DNA of 64,000 bases from Defluviitaleaceae bacterium (lineage in GTDB: Bacteria; Bacillota; Clostridia; Lachnospirales; WQUN01). The notes below the pieces were generated by a model. It was not told where the DNA came from. It worked only from the letters and a program-made list of their open reading frames with translations, and ran no database searches. Location: NCBI GenBank assembly GCA_009784025.1, contig WQVK01000003.1, positions 1 to 64,000 of the forward strand, in the 5' to 3' direction. This document shows, piece after piece, positions 35,139-44,167 of this stretch; position 1 is the stretch's first letter, and the number at the start of each line of letters is the position of its first letter. The translations under genes and the position numbers were made by a program.

Positions 35139-36344
35139 CTAAACCAGCCCAGACCATATTACATTGCATGTATTGAATAGGCCCTTCACTACCCATCCTT
35201 CTTTACCGGTGTATGGCACAAACCATGTAGCTACCATTTCTTCTACGGGGTCTATATAAATGGAAGAAGCCCCTGCGCCCTCGTGGGAGTATGTGGTGGG
35301 TGATACCAGGAAAGGCTGGTCTGTACGCAGGTCGAAACCTACACAGTAGCTGCGCGGTGCACCGCCGTTGCCCCATGTGAAGTTTGGCAGGTCGTCTATA
35401 TGTTTAGATGTCATGCGCTGTACGGTTTTGCGGCCCAGTATGCGTGCGCCATCTAGTGTACCACCGTTTAGGAACATATTGCCAAAGCGGTTCATGTCTT
35501 TGGCTGTGCCTTCTAGGCTGCCTGTAGTGCCGGGGATGCGCATTACATCCCAGTCGTTGGGTTTGCTTGTACCGTTTATAATCTCGTTAAATTCTTTTTC
35601 TGCCTCTTCGTTGGTTACTATGGAACGCCTTGCCCATTCTGGTGTCATATCATCGCCAAAGAAGGTGTCTACCATGCCCAGGGGCTGGGTTATATACTTC
35701 ATAATATAATCGTTGGCATGTACACCTGTTAGCTTTTCAATTACCGCGCCCAGCACAACAAAGCCAAAGCTTGAGTATGCCCATTCTTCGCCAGGCCTGG
35801 TGCGCATGCCGCTGCCGATTGTACCCAGCGCGGCCTTAATCCAGTCTAGCTCTGCAATTTTGCTCTTGTCATGCTTTTCTAGGGCGTTGCCAATTAGCTG
35901 CCAATAGCCGTGCTGGTACGGGTTGTCAAAACAGCCATTATCCGCGTGCAGCCCAGATGTATGAGTAAGCAGATGCAGCAAGTTGATAGAATTGTACGGC
36001 GGCACATTAAACTGCGGCAAAATCTCGCCAACTGGCACATTAAGGCGCGTTAGGCCATCTTCTACCAGCTTCATTATGGCCGTGGCGGTCACGACCTTTG
36101 TCATAGAGGCGTACCAGCGTATGCTATCTGGCTGCGCTGGGGTATTATCCTCCGGCCGAAAGCTCTTTTTACCCACAGCTCCATGGGCAAAAACCTTCCC
36201 GTGGCGGCTTATGCAATACATAGCACATTGGATAGAACCCTCGTCTATCACATTCTGAAAATGCCTCTTTAGCACTTCCAAGCGCCCTTCGTCATAACCC
36301 ACTTCATGCGGCGCAACATCTGTCTTTCCCGCTGTAAATATCAT
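35139..36344 (-). CDS. Serine hydrolase, beta-lactamase class C / CubicO family
   Basis: 401 residues, no signal peptide. Active-site motifs: SMTK (S-x-x-K) in IRWYASMTKVVTATAIM, YSSFG at the Y-x-N position, and SHEGAGASS near the end as H-x-G. Related proteins are esterases, DD-peptidase-like or amidohydrolases; true beta-lactamase activity is unlikely for a cytoplasmic form. It is an intact relative of the pseudogene at 17162. The ATG follows GAGGAGGTAGTGT. Confidence 0.9.
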   Translation of the reverse strand: MIFTAGKTDVAPHEVGYDEGRLEVLKRHFQNVIDEGSIQCAMYCISRHGKVFAHGAVGKKSFRPEDNTPAQPDSIRWYASMTKVVTATAIMKLVEDGLTRLNVPVGEILPQFNVPPYNSINLLHLLTHTSGLHADNGCFDNPYQHGYWQLIGNALEKHDKSKIAELDWIKAALGTIGSGMRTRPGEEWAYSSFGFVVLGAVIEKLTGVHANDYIMKYITQPLGMVDTFFGDDMTPEWARRSIVTNEEAEKEFNEIINGTSKPNDWDVMRIPGTTGSLEGTAKDMNRFGNMFLNGGTLDGARILGRKTVQRMTSKHIDDLPNFTWGNGGAPRSYCVGFDLRTDQPFLVSPTTYSHEGAGASSIYIDPVEEMVATWFVPYTGKEGWVVKGLFNTCNVIWSGLV

Positions 36345-36537
36345 ACACTACCTCCTCAAATTTTTTTACGAGCATACATTAAATTTATTTTATTGGCAAG
36401 GGTTAAAACCTTTTTATTACCACAGGAGGCGTTGCTGGCTATACCTGCAAAAATTTTGATTTTTTATTGGAGAACCGGCGAATTTATGGGATTTTGGTTT
36501 GATTCTTTTATAGACAGGGGGTTTTCCGCCTTAAAAA

Positions 36538-36587
36538 TGGTACCGTATGGTACCATTTTCTCTTGTTTATGGTACCGTATGGTACCA
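36538..36587. promoter_or_regulatory. Family D palindrome pair upstream of the TepA-like gene
   Basis: Two identical 18-bp palindromes TGGTACCGTATGGTACCA (36538-36555 and 36570-36587), 32 bp from centre to centre, with spacer TTTTCTCTTGTTTA. The pair lies 128 nt before the tepA-like gene and 194 nt upstream of the divergent hydrolase. I found no convincing promoter overlapping it. No gene is seen elsewhere in 36345-36714. Confidence 0.55.
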
Positions 36588-36714
36588 TTTTTTTATAAAA
36601 AACGCATGTTCTAGCTCATTGCAACTGCAAGAAACCCGCCAAACAAGCCGTTTTTCAAAAAATTGAATTTTTTTGGTTAAATCCGTGCAAGATATGTAAA
36701 AAAAGGAGCATCCC

Positions 36715-37455
36715 ATGCAACCACAAAGCGAGTTAACTATACCCACCAGCCAGCATGACGAGCCACCTGACGAAACCTACCAAGGCCCGCAGCCAGAAGC
36801 CACAGAAATCCCACCAAACCCAGCCAACCCGCGGGGTATAATCCAGTTTCTTACTATAATAGGGCAAATAGAGGGGCATATTTTGCTGCCGCCCACAAAT
36901 AAGGCCACAAAATACGAACATGTAATCCCGCAGCTAGTGGCCTGCGCCGAAAACCCAGAGATAGACGGCCTCCTGATTTTGCTAAACACCATGGGAGGCG
37001 ATGTAGAGGCCGGGCTCGCAATAGCAGAGCTTATAGCCCATTTGGGCAAGCCTACGGTGTCTCTGGTGTTGGGGGGTGGGCATTCTATAGGCGTACCTCT
37101 GGCGGTGTCTGCCACTTATTCTTTTATTGCGCCCACCGCCACCATGACAATCCACCCCATCCGCATAAATGGCACGGTGGTTGGCGCGCCCCAGACATAC
37201 GATTATTTTAGCAAGACTCAAGACAGGGTGCTGGATTTTGTAACCGCCCATTCTAAAATAACCCCCGCCCGGCTTAATGCGCTAATGATGGACACACAGC
37301 ATCTGGCGCAGGATGTGGGCAGCTTGTTGATAGGCCAAGATGCCGTGAAGGAGGGCCTGATAGACAAAATTGGCGGGCTGCACGATGCCATGGAGAAATT
37401 GTACTCGCTGATAGAAGAAAGGCCACGCGAAAAGTGCAGGTGCAGCGAAAACTAA
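36715..37455 (+). CDS. ClpP-fold serine protease, TepA-like
   Basis: 246 residues. A Pro/Gln-rich N-terminal tail (1-40) precedes a ClpP/crotonase-fold domain. The likely catalytic triad is Ser in [14 protein letters not shown], His in TMTIHPI and Asp in [10 protein letters not shown]. This is the YmfB/TepA group (translocation-enhancing protein) found in Firmicutes, which lacks a ClpX partner site. No signal peptide. The end is Cys-rich (EKCRCSEN). The ATG follows AAAAGGAGCATCCC. Confidence 0.86.
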   Translation: MQPQSELTIPTSQHDEPPDETYQGPQPEATEIPPNPANPRGIIQFLTIIGQIEGHILLPPTNKATKYEHVIPQLVACAENPEIDGLLILLNTMGGDVEAGLAIAELIAHLGKPTVSLVLGGGHSIGVPLAVSATYSFIAPTATMTIHPIRINGTVVGAPQTYDYFSKTQDRVLDFVTAHSKITPARLNALMMDTQHLAQDVGSLLIGQDAVKEGLIDKIGGLHDAMEKLYSLIEERPREKCRCSEN

Positions 37456-37474
37456 GAACAGCCAGCCAATAGCC

Positions 37475-37522
37475 GCTCCACATAAAAACCCTCGCATATA
37501 TACGAGGGTTTTTATGTGGAGC
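37475..37522. terminator. Perfect 20-bp inverted repeat, terminator-like (family E)
   Basis: GCTCCACATAAAAACCCTCG and its exact complement enclose CATATATA. Each arm carries TTTTT internally, so either strand can act as a terminator for tepA (plus) or the LRR gene (minus). The ends CTCCAC/GTGGAG link it to the repeats at 9071 and 39925. Confidence 0.7.
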
Positions 37523-37577
37523 AGCTACATATGTAGGACTTGTCGCTAGGCAACAAGGCAACATTGTTATAAATAAA

Positions 37578-38657
37578 TCACTCCAAAGGCGGGAAGATGT
37601 TATCCACATGTGCAACCGGCGACCAATCCTCAACATGGAAGCCATGCCCGTAAAACACCAGCGTGTTTAGGTTGTAAAGGTTTTGCAGTGGCGCCAGGTC
37701 TGTTATGGGGTTTGGACCCGTGTTATCGCCTATGTTTAACCATTCTAATGTGGTTATGCCAGCTAATGGAGTTATGTCATCTACCATTATGCCTGACATG
37801 TTCAGGACTTGTAGGTTTTGTAGGCTTGCTAGTGGAGTTATGTCGCTTAGCTGCTGGTTACTGCTTATATCAAGCCAGATTAATCCTGTTAAATCTGCTA
37901 CGGCCGAAATATCTGTCTGCCTACCCCAGTGCAGGCAAAGCGCGCCCAAGTTGTAAAGTTGGCGTATTGGGCTTAAATCTTCAATAAAATTTATGCCTAT
38001 ATGCAATGCGGTTAGGTTTGTTAGCCCTTGCAAGGGCGTGATGTCGGTAACATGGTTTCTGCCCATATCCAGGTACAGCAATTCTGTAAAACCTGCCAGC
38101 ACCGATACATCCTCAATTGTGTTGCCAGCGATGGAAAGCCAGGTTAAGTTTGTTAGCCCCGCAAGTTCTGAAATATCGCTTAGCCATTCAATGCTCATAT
38201 GCCATTCATCGCGAATTGCATTATGTGACAGGTCTAAGTCAATCAGGTTGGTCATTTGCGGTATCACGGTTTGGGATAAATCTAATATGGAATTGCCGCT
38301 TACATCCAGCAAAAGTAGATGCGGCAGGTAGCGAAGGGGCAATAAATCCTCTTCGGTTAATTCTAAGCCACTTAGGTCAAGCCTAATTTCCGATGTATCT
38401 ATCTCCATGCCGCCTATGGTAACGGTGGCGGGCAGCTGGCCAGGCGGTGCAAGTATAGGGCGCAGCGGTTGAGGCGTTGGCTCGGCCTGGGTTGGTAAAA
38501 TGGGCGGCACAGGGGCTGTTGGCTCGGGGAGATAGGTTGGTTCTGAATGATAGGTTGGCTCTGGATAATAGACCATATACTCATCACCATTGCCGCCGCA
38601 GGCTACTAAGGCCAGTATTGCCAACAATGCAAATACCAATATTGCTAATTTTCTCAT
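37578..38657 (-). CDS. Leucine-rich-repeat lipoprotein
   Basis: 359 residues. Signal peptide with lipobox ALVAC (Cys near 20), a Pro/Thr-rich spacer to about residue 75, then about ten internalin-type LRRs of 21-23 residues (pattern LTNLTWLSIAGNTIEDVSVLAGF). The repeats should form a curved binding surface anchored to the outer face of the membrane. The ligand is unknown. The ATG follows AAAGGAGAAATTATACA. It is transcribed alone. Confidence 0.9.
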   Translation of the reverse strand: MRKLAILVFALLAILALVACGGNGDEYMVYYPEPTYHSEPTYLPEPTAPVPPILPTQAEPTPQPLRPILAPPGQLPATVTIGGMEIDTSEIRLDLSGLELTEEDLLPLRYLPHLLLLDVSGNSILDLSQTVIPQMTNLIDLDLSHNAIRDEWHMSIEWLSDISELAGLTNLTWLSIAGNTIEDVSVLAGFTELLYLDMGRNHVTDITPLQGLTNLTALHIGINFIEDLSPIRQLYNLGALCLHWGRQTDISAVADLTGLIWLDISSNQQLSDITPLASLQNLQVLNMSGIMVDDITPLAGITTLEWLNIGDNTGPNPITDLAPLQNLYNLNTLVFYGHGFHVEDWSPVAHVDNIFPPLE

Positions 38658-38744
38658 TGTATAATTTCTCCTTTAACATTTATGCAACGATGATTCTACC
38701 ACAAGCCACCCCTACAAAACAGTTCAAAACTGAAATCTTTGCTT

Positions 38745-38776
38745 TTCAAAAAAAGAAGCCGTGGCGAAACCACGGC
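38745..38776 (-). terminator. Terminator of cheC-cheD
   Basis: Minus strand: GCCGTGG-TTTCG-CCACGGC followed by TTCTTTTTTT, eight bases beyond the cheD stop. It is a standard intrinsic terminator. Confidence 0.88.
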
Positions 38777-38783
38777 GCTATAA

Positions 38784-39272
38784 CTAAATTACCCGCACGC
38801 CCTGCCCGATAGCCTTTATAATCAGCCGCCCGTCTTCGGCATAGAGTTCTACCGTGCGGCCAAATTTGTTGCCTGTTTCTTCGGCTTTTAGGGGGATGCG
38901 TAGGTTTTGCAGGGCTTGTTTTGTGGCTTCTACGTTGCGGTCGCCTACGCGCAGGTTGTCGTCTGTGGCGTTGAAGGCAAACATTTGGGCGCCGCCTGCT
39001 ATTTTTGCTACCATGTTGCGGCGGTTTGCGCCTAAGGCTTCCATTTCTTCTATCAGTTTTATTATTGCGGTGTCTACAAATTTGTCTTTGTTGCTGTTGT
39101 TTTGTATTGCGGTGGAGTCTGGCAGCATGGCGTGAGATAGGCCTGCTATTTTCTTGATAGGGTCATACAGAGCTATCCCCACGCAGGAACCAAGCCCGAG
39201 GGTTGATAGGATATCTGGTGCAACCACTGCTTTAAGGTCTGCCATGCCTACCGAAATTATTTTACCGTACAT
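38784..39272 (-). CDS. cheD: Chemoreceptor glutamine deamidase CheD
   Basis: 162 residues. It deamidates glutamines of chemoreceptors and regulates CheC activity. The catalytic Cys is at residue 30 (GLGSCVGIALYD) and the His at 47 (GLSHAMLPD). It is preceded by cheC with a TAATG overlap, the usual cheC-cheD couple. Start and length are normal. Confidence 0.95.
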   Translation of the reverse strand: MYGKIISVGMADLKAVVAPDILSTLGLGSCVGIALYDPIKKIAGLSHAMLPDSTAIQNNSNKDKFVDTAIIKLIEEMEALGANRRNMVAKIAGGAQMFAFNATDDNLRVGDRNVEATKQALQNLRIPLKAEETGNKFGRTVELYAEDGRLIIKAIGQGVRVI

Positions 39273-39895
39273 TATTCCACTCCTAATGCTTTTAACACCT
39301 CAGTAAATGATTCCACATGGGGAACGAATATGAAGCAGCCAGAGGGGCTACTATCGTCGATTACAATTTGCGACTCTATGAATAATACCTCGTCTACCGA
39401 TTTGCCAAATTCTATGGCCGGCACAGAAAGTATTGCGTTGGCCATGTCTATGGACACATACGGTATGGATGATTCGATTTTCGAGTTGGTAAGCCCGGCT
39501 AGGGGGCTTAGGTACGAGCTTATCATGATGTTGCCAAGCTCTTCTATTACAGATAGCTCCATTGCGCTAAATTCCATAGGGTCGCCTTGGTGCGGCACAC
39601 CCAGCACAGAAGCGGCAACATCGTGGGCGGCTTCCAGCTTCATAAGATACATCATCATGCCTTTGATTCCGCCGGTTAATGGCACAACAATGCCCAAGAC
39701 AACAGTCTCTGGCCCGCCCACAAAATCCGTAACATTGGCGAACTTGACCCATTCTACCTTTGGTATGGGCATGGTCACTTTTCGCTGTATCATCTCGGAA
39801 AGGGCGGTGGCGGCGTGGGCTGTACCCATGCTACCTAGTTCTTTTAATGCGTCCATATGGCTGTTGCTAAACATTTGGTCTGGAACTGTATTCAT
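39272..39895 (-). CDS. cheC: CheY-P phosphatase CheC
   Basis: 207 residues. CheC proteins carry two D/S-x3-E-x2-N active sites. Here site 2 is intact (S115, E119, N122 in SVIEELGN), whereas site 1 reads DALKELGS with Ser22 where Asn is expected. The protein may thus have one working site. It binds CheD, its downstream partner. The ATG follows CAGGGGAGAAATTT. The remainder of the chemotaxis operon is not in the window. Confidence 0.94.
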   Translation of the reverse strand: MNTVPDQMFSNSHMDALKELGSMGTAHAATALSEMIQRKVTMPIPKVEWVKFANVTDFVGGPETVVLGIVVPLTGGIKGMMMYLMKLEAAHDVAASVLGVPHQGDPMEFSAMELSVIEELGNIMISSYLSPLAGLTNSKIESSIPYVSIDMANAILSVPAIEFGKSVDEVLFIESQIVIDDSSPSGCFIFVPHVESFTEVLKALGVE

Positions 39896-39924
39896 AAATT
39901 TCTCCCCTGTTCTGTTGAATGGAC

Positions 39925-39987
39925 AGTAACTCCACCTAAGAACACTCGCATATTTGCCATGCGGGGGTTTTCAGGTGGAGTTACTAT
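39925..39987. repeat. Family E element upstream of cheC
   Basis: AGTAACTCCACCT and AGGTGGAGTTACT pair perfectly, enclosing AAGAACACTCGCATATTTGCCATGCGGGGGTTTTC. The inner AAGAACACTCGCATA matches the interior of the family E element at 9071. It lies 30 nt upstream of the cheC start on the template side. Confidence 0.75.
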
Positions 39988-40070
39988 ATCTATGTCCCAC
40001 CGGGTAAACTATACCTTATAGTTGGGCTATAGGCAATAGACTTCTTTCGAAAGGAATCTATTGGGTTTTT

Positions 40071-40190
40071 GTTGTAGCGAAATACTTATAAATCGGTCTC
40101 GCCTGTCGCGGTAAAAACGCCTGAAACGCCTTATCTCGGCGTTTCAGGTGCCGCTCGGGCGAGACCGATTTCTAATTATTTCACTATAAC
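40071..40190. repeat. Family B element at the 3' end of the V-ATPase operon
   Basis: About 120 bp: GTTGTAGCGAAATACTTATAAATCGG at the left pairs with CCGATTTCTAATTATTTCACTATAAC at the right, with the inner hairpin CTGAAACGCC/GGCGTTTCAG intact. Its right end includes the last Leu codon and the TAG stop of atpB. No gene follows in 39896-40070 on the operon strand. Confidence 0.85.
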
Positions 40191-41524
40191 AATGTTTTGG
40201 CAATTTCCATGGTTTGCGCCAGGCTTCTTGCGGCTTGTGGGGATTGAGCAAGGAAATCTTGCTCGAAATTTTTGCCAAAACTGAGTGTGGCTTTGTCTTC
40301 TGGGGTTAGGTCGTCTTCACCTATTATCGCGGCTAGGGCCCGGATATCTTCTACCTTGGCGTAGGTTGCGAAGAGTTTTGCTGCTATGGCGGGGTGTTCT
40401 TTGGTGGTGTAACCCTCGCCTATGCCGTCTTTCATAAGCCGGGATAGGGATGGCAGCACATTTATGGGCGGGTAGATGTTTTTTTGATGAAGGCTGCGGC
40501 TAAGCACGATTTGGCCTTCGGTTATGTAGCCGGTAAGGTCTGGTATGGGGTGGGTGATATCCTCGCCGGGCATGGTTAAAATCGGGATTTGCGTTACAGA
40601 ACCGGGCTTGTTTTTTATAATGCCGGCGCGTTCGTACAGGCTGGCTAGGTCTGAATACATATAACCGGGATAACCCTTGCGGCTTGGTATTTCCCCCTGC
40701 TGGGAAGATATTTCACGCAAGGCCTCTGCGTAGGATGTGATGTCTGTAAGTATCACCAGCACATGGTAGCCAAGGTCGTAGGCTAGGTATTCTGCGGCGG
40801 TTAAGGCCAGCCGTGGCGTGGCCAGCCGCTGAGCTGTGGGGTCGCTGGCTAGGTTCTGGAACATGATATATGCCTGGCCGCTTTCATCGAATGAATCTTG
40901 GAAAAACCGGGCGGTTTCATGGCTTATCCCCATGGCCGCAAAAACTGTGGCGAATTTTTGTGGCTTTGGCGAGTGCAATTCAGTTGGTCGCAATTTGCGA
41001 CCAACTGAATTTTGCGGCGGCATTCCGCTCATGGTGGCAATTTGCGCCGCCAAGATATCATGGGGCAGCCCATCTGCCGAGAAAATTGGCAGCTTCTGCC
41101 CACGGATTAAAGTTGCCAGGCCATCTATAGCAGAAATGCCAGTATGTATATAATCCCGCGGGTAGCTGCGCTGCACCGGGTTTATGGGCTGGCCATTTAT
41201 GCTGCGTCGCAGCTTGCTGCGGATGCGGCCAAGGCCGTCTATGGGGTTGCCAAAGCCGTCAAATTTGCGGCCAATTATTTCCGGGGAAAGTGCGACCTCC
41301 ATCTGCTGGCCGGTGAATTTTGTGGCGGCGGAAGTCAAGGAGAGACCTGCCGCGCCTTCAAAGATTAGGGCTACTACGGTGTCGCCTTCTATTTTTAGCA
41401 CCCGGCCCATGCGCGGCGGGCCGCCGGGGGAAGTAATTTTTACGGTTTCGTTGTAGCTGGCGGTTGTTACGCCTTTTAGTATGGCAATGCTGCCGTTTAG
41501 GTGATGTAGGGTTAGGTATTCCAT
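40184..41524 (-). CDS. atpB: V-type ATPase subunit B, truncated and carrying a palindrome insert
   Basis: Non-catalytic nucleotide-binding subunit of the V1 headpiece. ATG 41524 is chosen (AGGAGGCCACC in front), giving 446 residues. Family blocks: [68 protein letters not shown] and [13 protein letters not shown]. Two oddities. Residues 172-183 ([12 protein letters not shown]) are encoded by a family A palindrome in a loop where relatives are about 16 residues shorter. The chain ends at [10 protein letters not shown], about 20-25 residues earlier than typical B subunits, with the stop contributed by a family B repeat. No subunit D gene follows. Confidence 0.9.
   Translation of the reverse strand: MEYLTLHHLNGSIAILKGVTTASYNETVKITSPGGPPRMGRVLKIEGDTVVALIFEGAAGLSLTSAATKFTGQQMEVALSPEIIGRKFDGFGNPIDGLGRIRSKLRRSINGQPINPVQRSYPRDYIHTGISAIDGLATLIRGQKLPIFSADGLPHDILAAQIATMSGMPPQNSVGRKLRPTELHSPKPQKFATVFAAMGISHETARFFQDSFDESGQAYIMFQNLASDPTAQRLATPRLALTAAEYLAYDLGYHVLVILTDITSYAEALREISSQQGEIPSRKGYPGYMYSDLASLYERAGIIKNKPGSVTQIPILTMPGEDITHPIPDLTGYITEGQIVLSRSLHQKNIYPPINVLPSLSRLMKDGIGEGYTTKEHPAIAAKLFATYAKVEDIRALAAIIGEDDLTPEDKATLSFGKNFEQDFLAQSPQAARSLAQTMEIAKTLL
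40977..41011. repeat. Family A palindrome inside the atpB reading frame
   Basis: AATTCAGTTGGTCGCA-ATT-TGCGACCAACTGAATT, 16-bp perfect arms. The bases before it (GTGCAATTCAG) also match the intergenic copy at 59386. Read on the minus strand it encodes [12 protein letters not shown] without a stop. This is direct evidence that the element moved into a gene or is being domesticated there. Confidence 0.92.
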
Positions 41525-41564
41525 GGTGGCCTCCTGGGTTATGTTGTTCGGCATATGTAGCCAG

Positions 41565-43079
41565 TTAAACTTTATCGCCGCGCAAAAAAGAAACCTCTAG
41601 CGGTTTCAACAATCTCTCCATCATTTCCACCTGCACGGCCACTGGGGTGTATGTATCCGCTACGTCATAGGCATTTTGCTGCAAAAACCCCTCGCGTATT
41701 CTCCGGGCAGCATCTAACAGCTGTTTCTGCAAAGTGGTTAGCCCATCCTGGCCCATCAGCTTCGCCACTTCCAGCAGGCTATTCTCCTCATGCAAAACCG
41801 CCAGCAGCCGCCTGGCCGCCGGGTGCAGCTGGCAGCCTATAGAATAACTTTGCATCCAGTCTATGGCCGGGTAGTGACGGGCGTAGGCCAGCCGTTTGTC
41901 CAGCGCCCAAAATGTACGCACAAAACGCTTGGTATGCTGTGTCACAGGCTCTGTAAAATCTGCCCCCTGTGGCGATACCGCACCTATTATGGTAATCGAA
42001 CCCTCGCTGCCGTTTAGGTTTTTTACATGCCCCGCCCGGCCATAAAATGCCGCCAGCCGCGTGGCCAAATACGCCGGGTAACCCTCCTCTGCCGGGATTT
42101 CCCCCAAGCGGCCAGAAATCTCTCGCAGGGCCTCTGCCCAGCGAGATGTGGAATCTGCAAACAGCGCCACATGATACCCCATGTCGCGGTAACATTCTGC
42201 AAGGGTGACGCCCGTATAAATACTAGCCTCCCGGGCGGCCACCGGCATGTCAGATGTATTAGCCACCAGCACCGTGCGCGCCAGCAGGGGCTGCCCGCTG
42301 CGAGGGTCTACCAGCCGCGAGAAATCCTCCAGCACCTCGGTCATTTCGTTGCCGCGCTCGCCGCAACCTATGTATATAATCAGGTCTGCATCGCAGTATT
42401 TTGCCAGCTGATGCTGGGTCATGGTTTTGCCGGTACCAAACCCCCCTGGGATAGCCGCCGTGCCACCCTTAGCTACCGGAAAAAGGCTATCTATCACCCG
42501 CTGGCCGGTTGTTAGCATTTGCGTGGCCGGCAGCCGCGCCGCCACAGGCCGCGGGCTGCGGATTGGCCAGGTTTGCGTAAGGGAAAGCTCCCGGCCGCAG
42601 GCCAGCGTAACCAGCGCGGCATCGGCATTGTATCGGCCATCTGGGGCGGCGGCCTTTACCAGCCCGGCCACACCAGGCGGGGCCATGGCCTTGAATATAA
42701 TAACCGGGGTTTCCTGCACCGCGGCAAAAACATCCCCGGGGGCAATGGTTTGCCCAGGCTTCACCAGCATTTTCACATAAAATTCCTCCGGCGAATCGCC
42801 CCCAAGCGGCCGCATTATTCCATCAAAAATATTCCCCACAATCCCCGGCCGCAGCCGCACAGCTATGGGCGCACCAAGGCCAAGCACTTCATCTCCCGGC
42901 CTTAGCCCCGCCGTGCTTTCAAATGATTGCACCACCGCAACCCCAGGGCTAAGTGAAATAATCTCACCCGGCAGCCCCCGGGCGGCAACCCTCTCCCCCA
43001 AACAAAACTGCGAACCCGTATGTACCGTCAAAATAGGGCCATTAATGCCCCATATCTTACCACTGCCAGGGAGGGTCAT
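41565..43079 (-). CDS. atpA: V-type ATPase catalytic subunit A
   Basis: 504 residues, compared with about 580-600 in most bacterial V-ATPases. P-loop GGFGTGKT at 212-219 (GPFGxGKT is usual, so Gly replaces Pro) and the catalytic Glu in GCGERGNEM at 241. Further blocks [23 protein letters not shown] and [21 protein letters not shown] are intact. The missing length is spread over the N-terminus, the non-homologous bulge (about residues 95-130) and the C-terminal third (after [10 protein letters not shown]). It starts inside the end of atpE (23-bp overlap). It should hydrolyse or make ATP if assembled. Confidence 0.92.
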   Translation of the reverse strand: MTLPGSGKIWGINGPILTVHTGSQFCLGERVAARGLPGEIISLSPGVAVVQSFESTAGLRPGDEVLGLGAPIAVRLRPGIVGNIFDGIMRPLGGDSPEEFYVKMLVKPGQTIAPGDVFAAVQETPVIIFKAMAPPGVAGLVKAAAPDGRYNADAALVTLACGRELSLTQTWPIRSPRPVAARLPATQMLTTGQRVIDSLFPVAKGGTAAIPGGFGTGKTMTQHQLAKYCDADLIIYIGCGERGNEMTEVLEDFSRLVDPRSGQPLLARTVLVANTSDMPVAAREASIYTGVTLAECYRDMGYHVALFADSTSRWAEALREISGRLGEIPAEEGYPAYLATRLAAFYGRAGHVKNLNGSEGSITIIGAVSPQGADFTEPVTQHTKRFVRTFWALDKRLAYARHYPAIDWMQSYSIGCQLHPAARRLLAVLHEENSLLEVAKLMGQDGLTTLQKQLLDAARRIREGFLQQNAYDVADTYTPVAVQVEMMERLLKPLEVSFLRGDKV

Positions 43080-43626
43080 CTCCAGCCTCCTCCAGCTTGG
43101 CTTTAAACGTGCAATCTAGGCGGGCTTTGCGGCCTTCTGTAAGCAGCATAAACCCACCTATATAATCATCCTCCCCCGCTTCCACCACAAGCCCTGTGGC
43201 AGCCTCAATCTCCTCCGCAAAATGCATATGCCCAGGAGGAAGAATCACCACCGCAAAACCTACCCCCGCCGCCCTAATACGCCCTAGCAAATAATCCATA
43301 TATTCTGGGCTTTGTGCAAATTCTGTAAGCTCCCCAGCCACCCCCGCCATCAAATCATCCACCAATGCAGCCACAGTGGCATGATAGGCCATTTTTGCCC
43401 GGGCCGTGGCCTGGCTTATTTCGCGGTTGGCATAGCGCGCCAAGTCACGGCTGTGGCCGTCTAGCTTTGACTGCAACTCTTTCTCTGCCATAGCTAGGCT
43501 AACATCTGCCCAGGCCTGCAAATCTTTGGCTTCTTGATGGCGCATACGGCTGGCTTTGGCTTGCAGCTCGTTCATTATGCTGGTAGTAAAATAGGCGATT
43601 TTTTTGTCCAAAACCTCGGCAACCAT
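43057..43626 (-). CDS. atpE: V-type ATPase subunit E (peripheral stalk)
   Basis: 189 residues: a charged helical N-terminal half (about 1-110, KKIAYFTTSIMNELQAKASRMRHQEAK) and a C-terminal globular part (ILPPGHMHFAEEIEAATGL, YIGGFMLLTEG). This is the E subunit that, with the G-type subunit, forms the outer stalk holding the V1 head. The YIGGF-type segment near the end is family-specific. The ATG follows AACAGGAGCGGTAGCC. It ends 23 bp inside atpA. Confidence 0.88.
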   Translation of the reverse strand: MVAEVLDKKIAYFTTSIMNELQAKASRMRHQEAKDLQAWADVSLAMAEKELQSKLDGHSRDLARYANREISQATARAKMAYHATVAALVDDLMAGVAGELTEFAQSPEYMDYLLGRIRAAGVGFAVVILPPGHMHFAEEIEAATGLVVEAGEDDYIGGFMLLTEGRKARLDCTFKAKLEEAGDDPPWQW

Positions 43627-43754
43627 GGCTACCGCTCCTGTTCTATGTAGTTAATGCTTTCCATTGCGGCCACAAATCCAGCCGCAATAACAAGGCATCA
43701 AGACATGCTTACACACCAAAACAGCAAAAATCATCCGCTTTGGCACAAATTTCA

Positions 43755-43918
43755 ATAGAGTTCTTCTTAAATTCCAAAAAACGCAATTTCATAAGGTTCG
43801 CCTGGCGAACCCGGCACTCCGTGCCGCCCGGTTTCTTCCAGGTTACCTCAGAAGAAGCAAAAGATTGAAAATGTAACTTTTCCAAAACCCCTACGGGAAT
43901 TTCGGAAGAAGTCTAATC
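43755..43918. repeat. Family F element between atpF and atpE
   Basis: About 164 bp. The ends AGTTCTTCTTAAATTCC and GGAATTTCGGAAGAAGTCT are near complements. Inside are two hairpins, GGTTCGCC/GGCGAACC and CGGCACTCCGTGCCG. The stretch AGAAGCAAAAGATTGAAAA also occurs at 16130, before vanW. The element splits the V-ATPase operon by 346 bp and ends about 55 bp beyond the atpF stop. No gene is visible in 43627-43972. Confidence 0.65.
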
Positions 43919-43972
43919 TATGCAGCTTGGCAGACACACCGTAGCCAGCTGCAAGAAGTTCCAACCGCAAAA

Positions 43973-44167
43973 TCACCCCAGCACAACCACCAGCGGAACT
44001 CTCTCCCGCAACCAACCAGCTGCATCTGCCAGCCCTCCGGCCACCACCAGCAGCCCAACCCCGCTAAAATCCTCCGCACTAACATCCTCTATCAACCTAC
44101 AATCCACCCCCACCAGCCGCAGCCTATCAAAAACCGCAGCATCATCCACCAGGGCAAGAACCTTCAT
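43973..44167 (-). CDS. atpF: V-type ATPase subunit F, short form
   Basis: 64 residues, whereas F subunits have about 100. VLALVDDAAVFDRLRLVGVD matches the N-terminal (I/V)GD-x-D-x-V-x-GFRLAGV block, and ERVPLVVVLG matches the strand before the C-terminal helix. That helix, which docks to subunit D in known structures, is missing. ATG overlaps the stop of atpK (TAATG). I looked in the other frames past the stop and saw no matching continuation. Natural shortening or truncation by the neighbouring family F element are both possible. Confidence 0.72.
   Translation of the reverse strand: MKVLALVDDAAVFDRLRLVGVDCRLIEDVSAEDFSGVGLLVVAGGLADAAGWLRERVPLVVVLG

Noticed and set aside
40836-41153. 105-aa plus-strand ORF with [16 protein letters not shown]
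   Set aside because: Antisense to atpB; the motif only reflects that the palindrome reads nearly the same on both strands.
43973-44167. Frameshift that would restore a full-length subunit F
   Set aside because: Both other frames downstream of the stop were read and neither resembles the F-subunit C-terminus.
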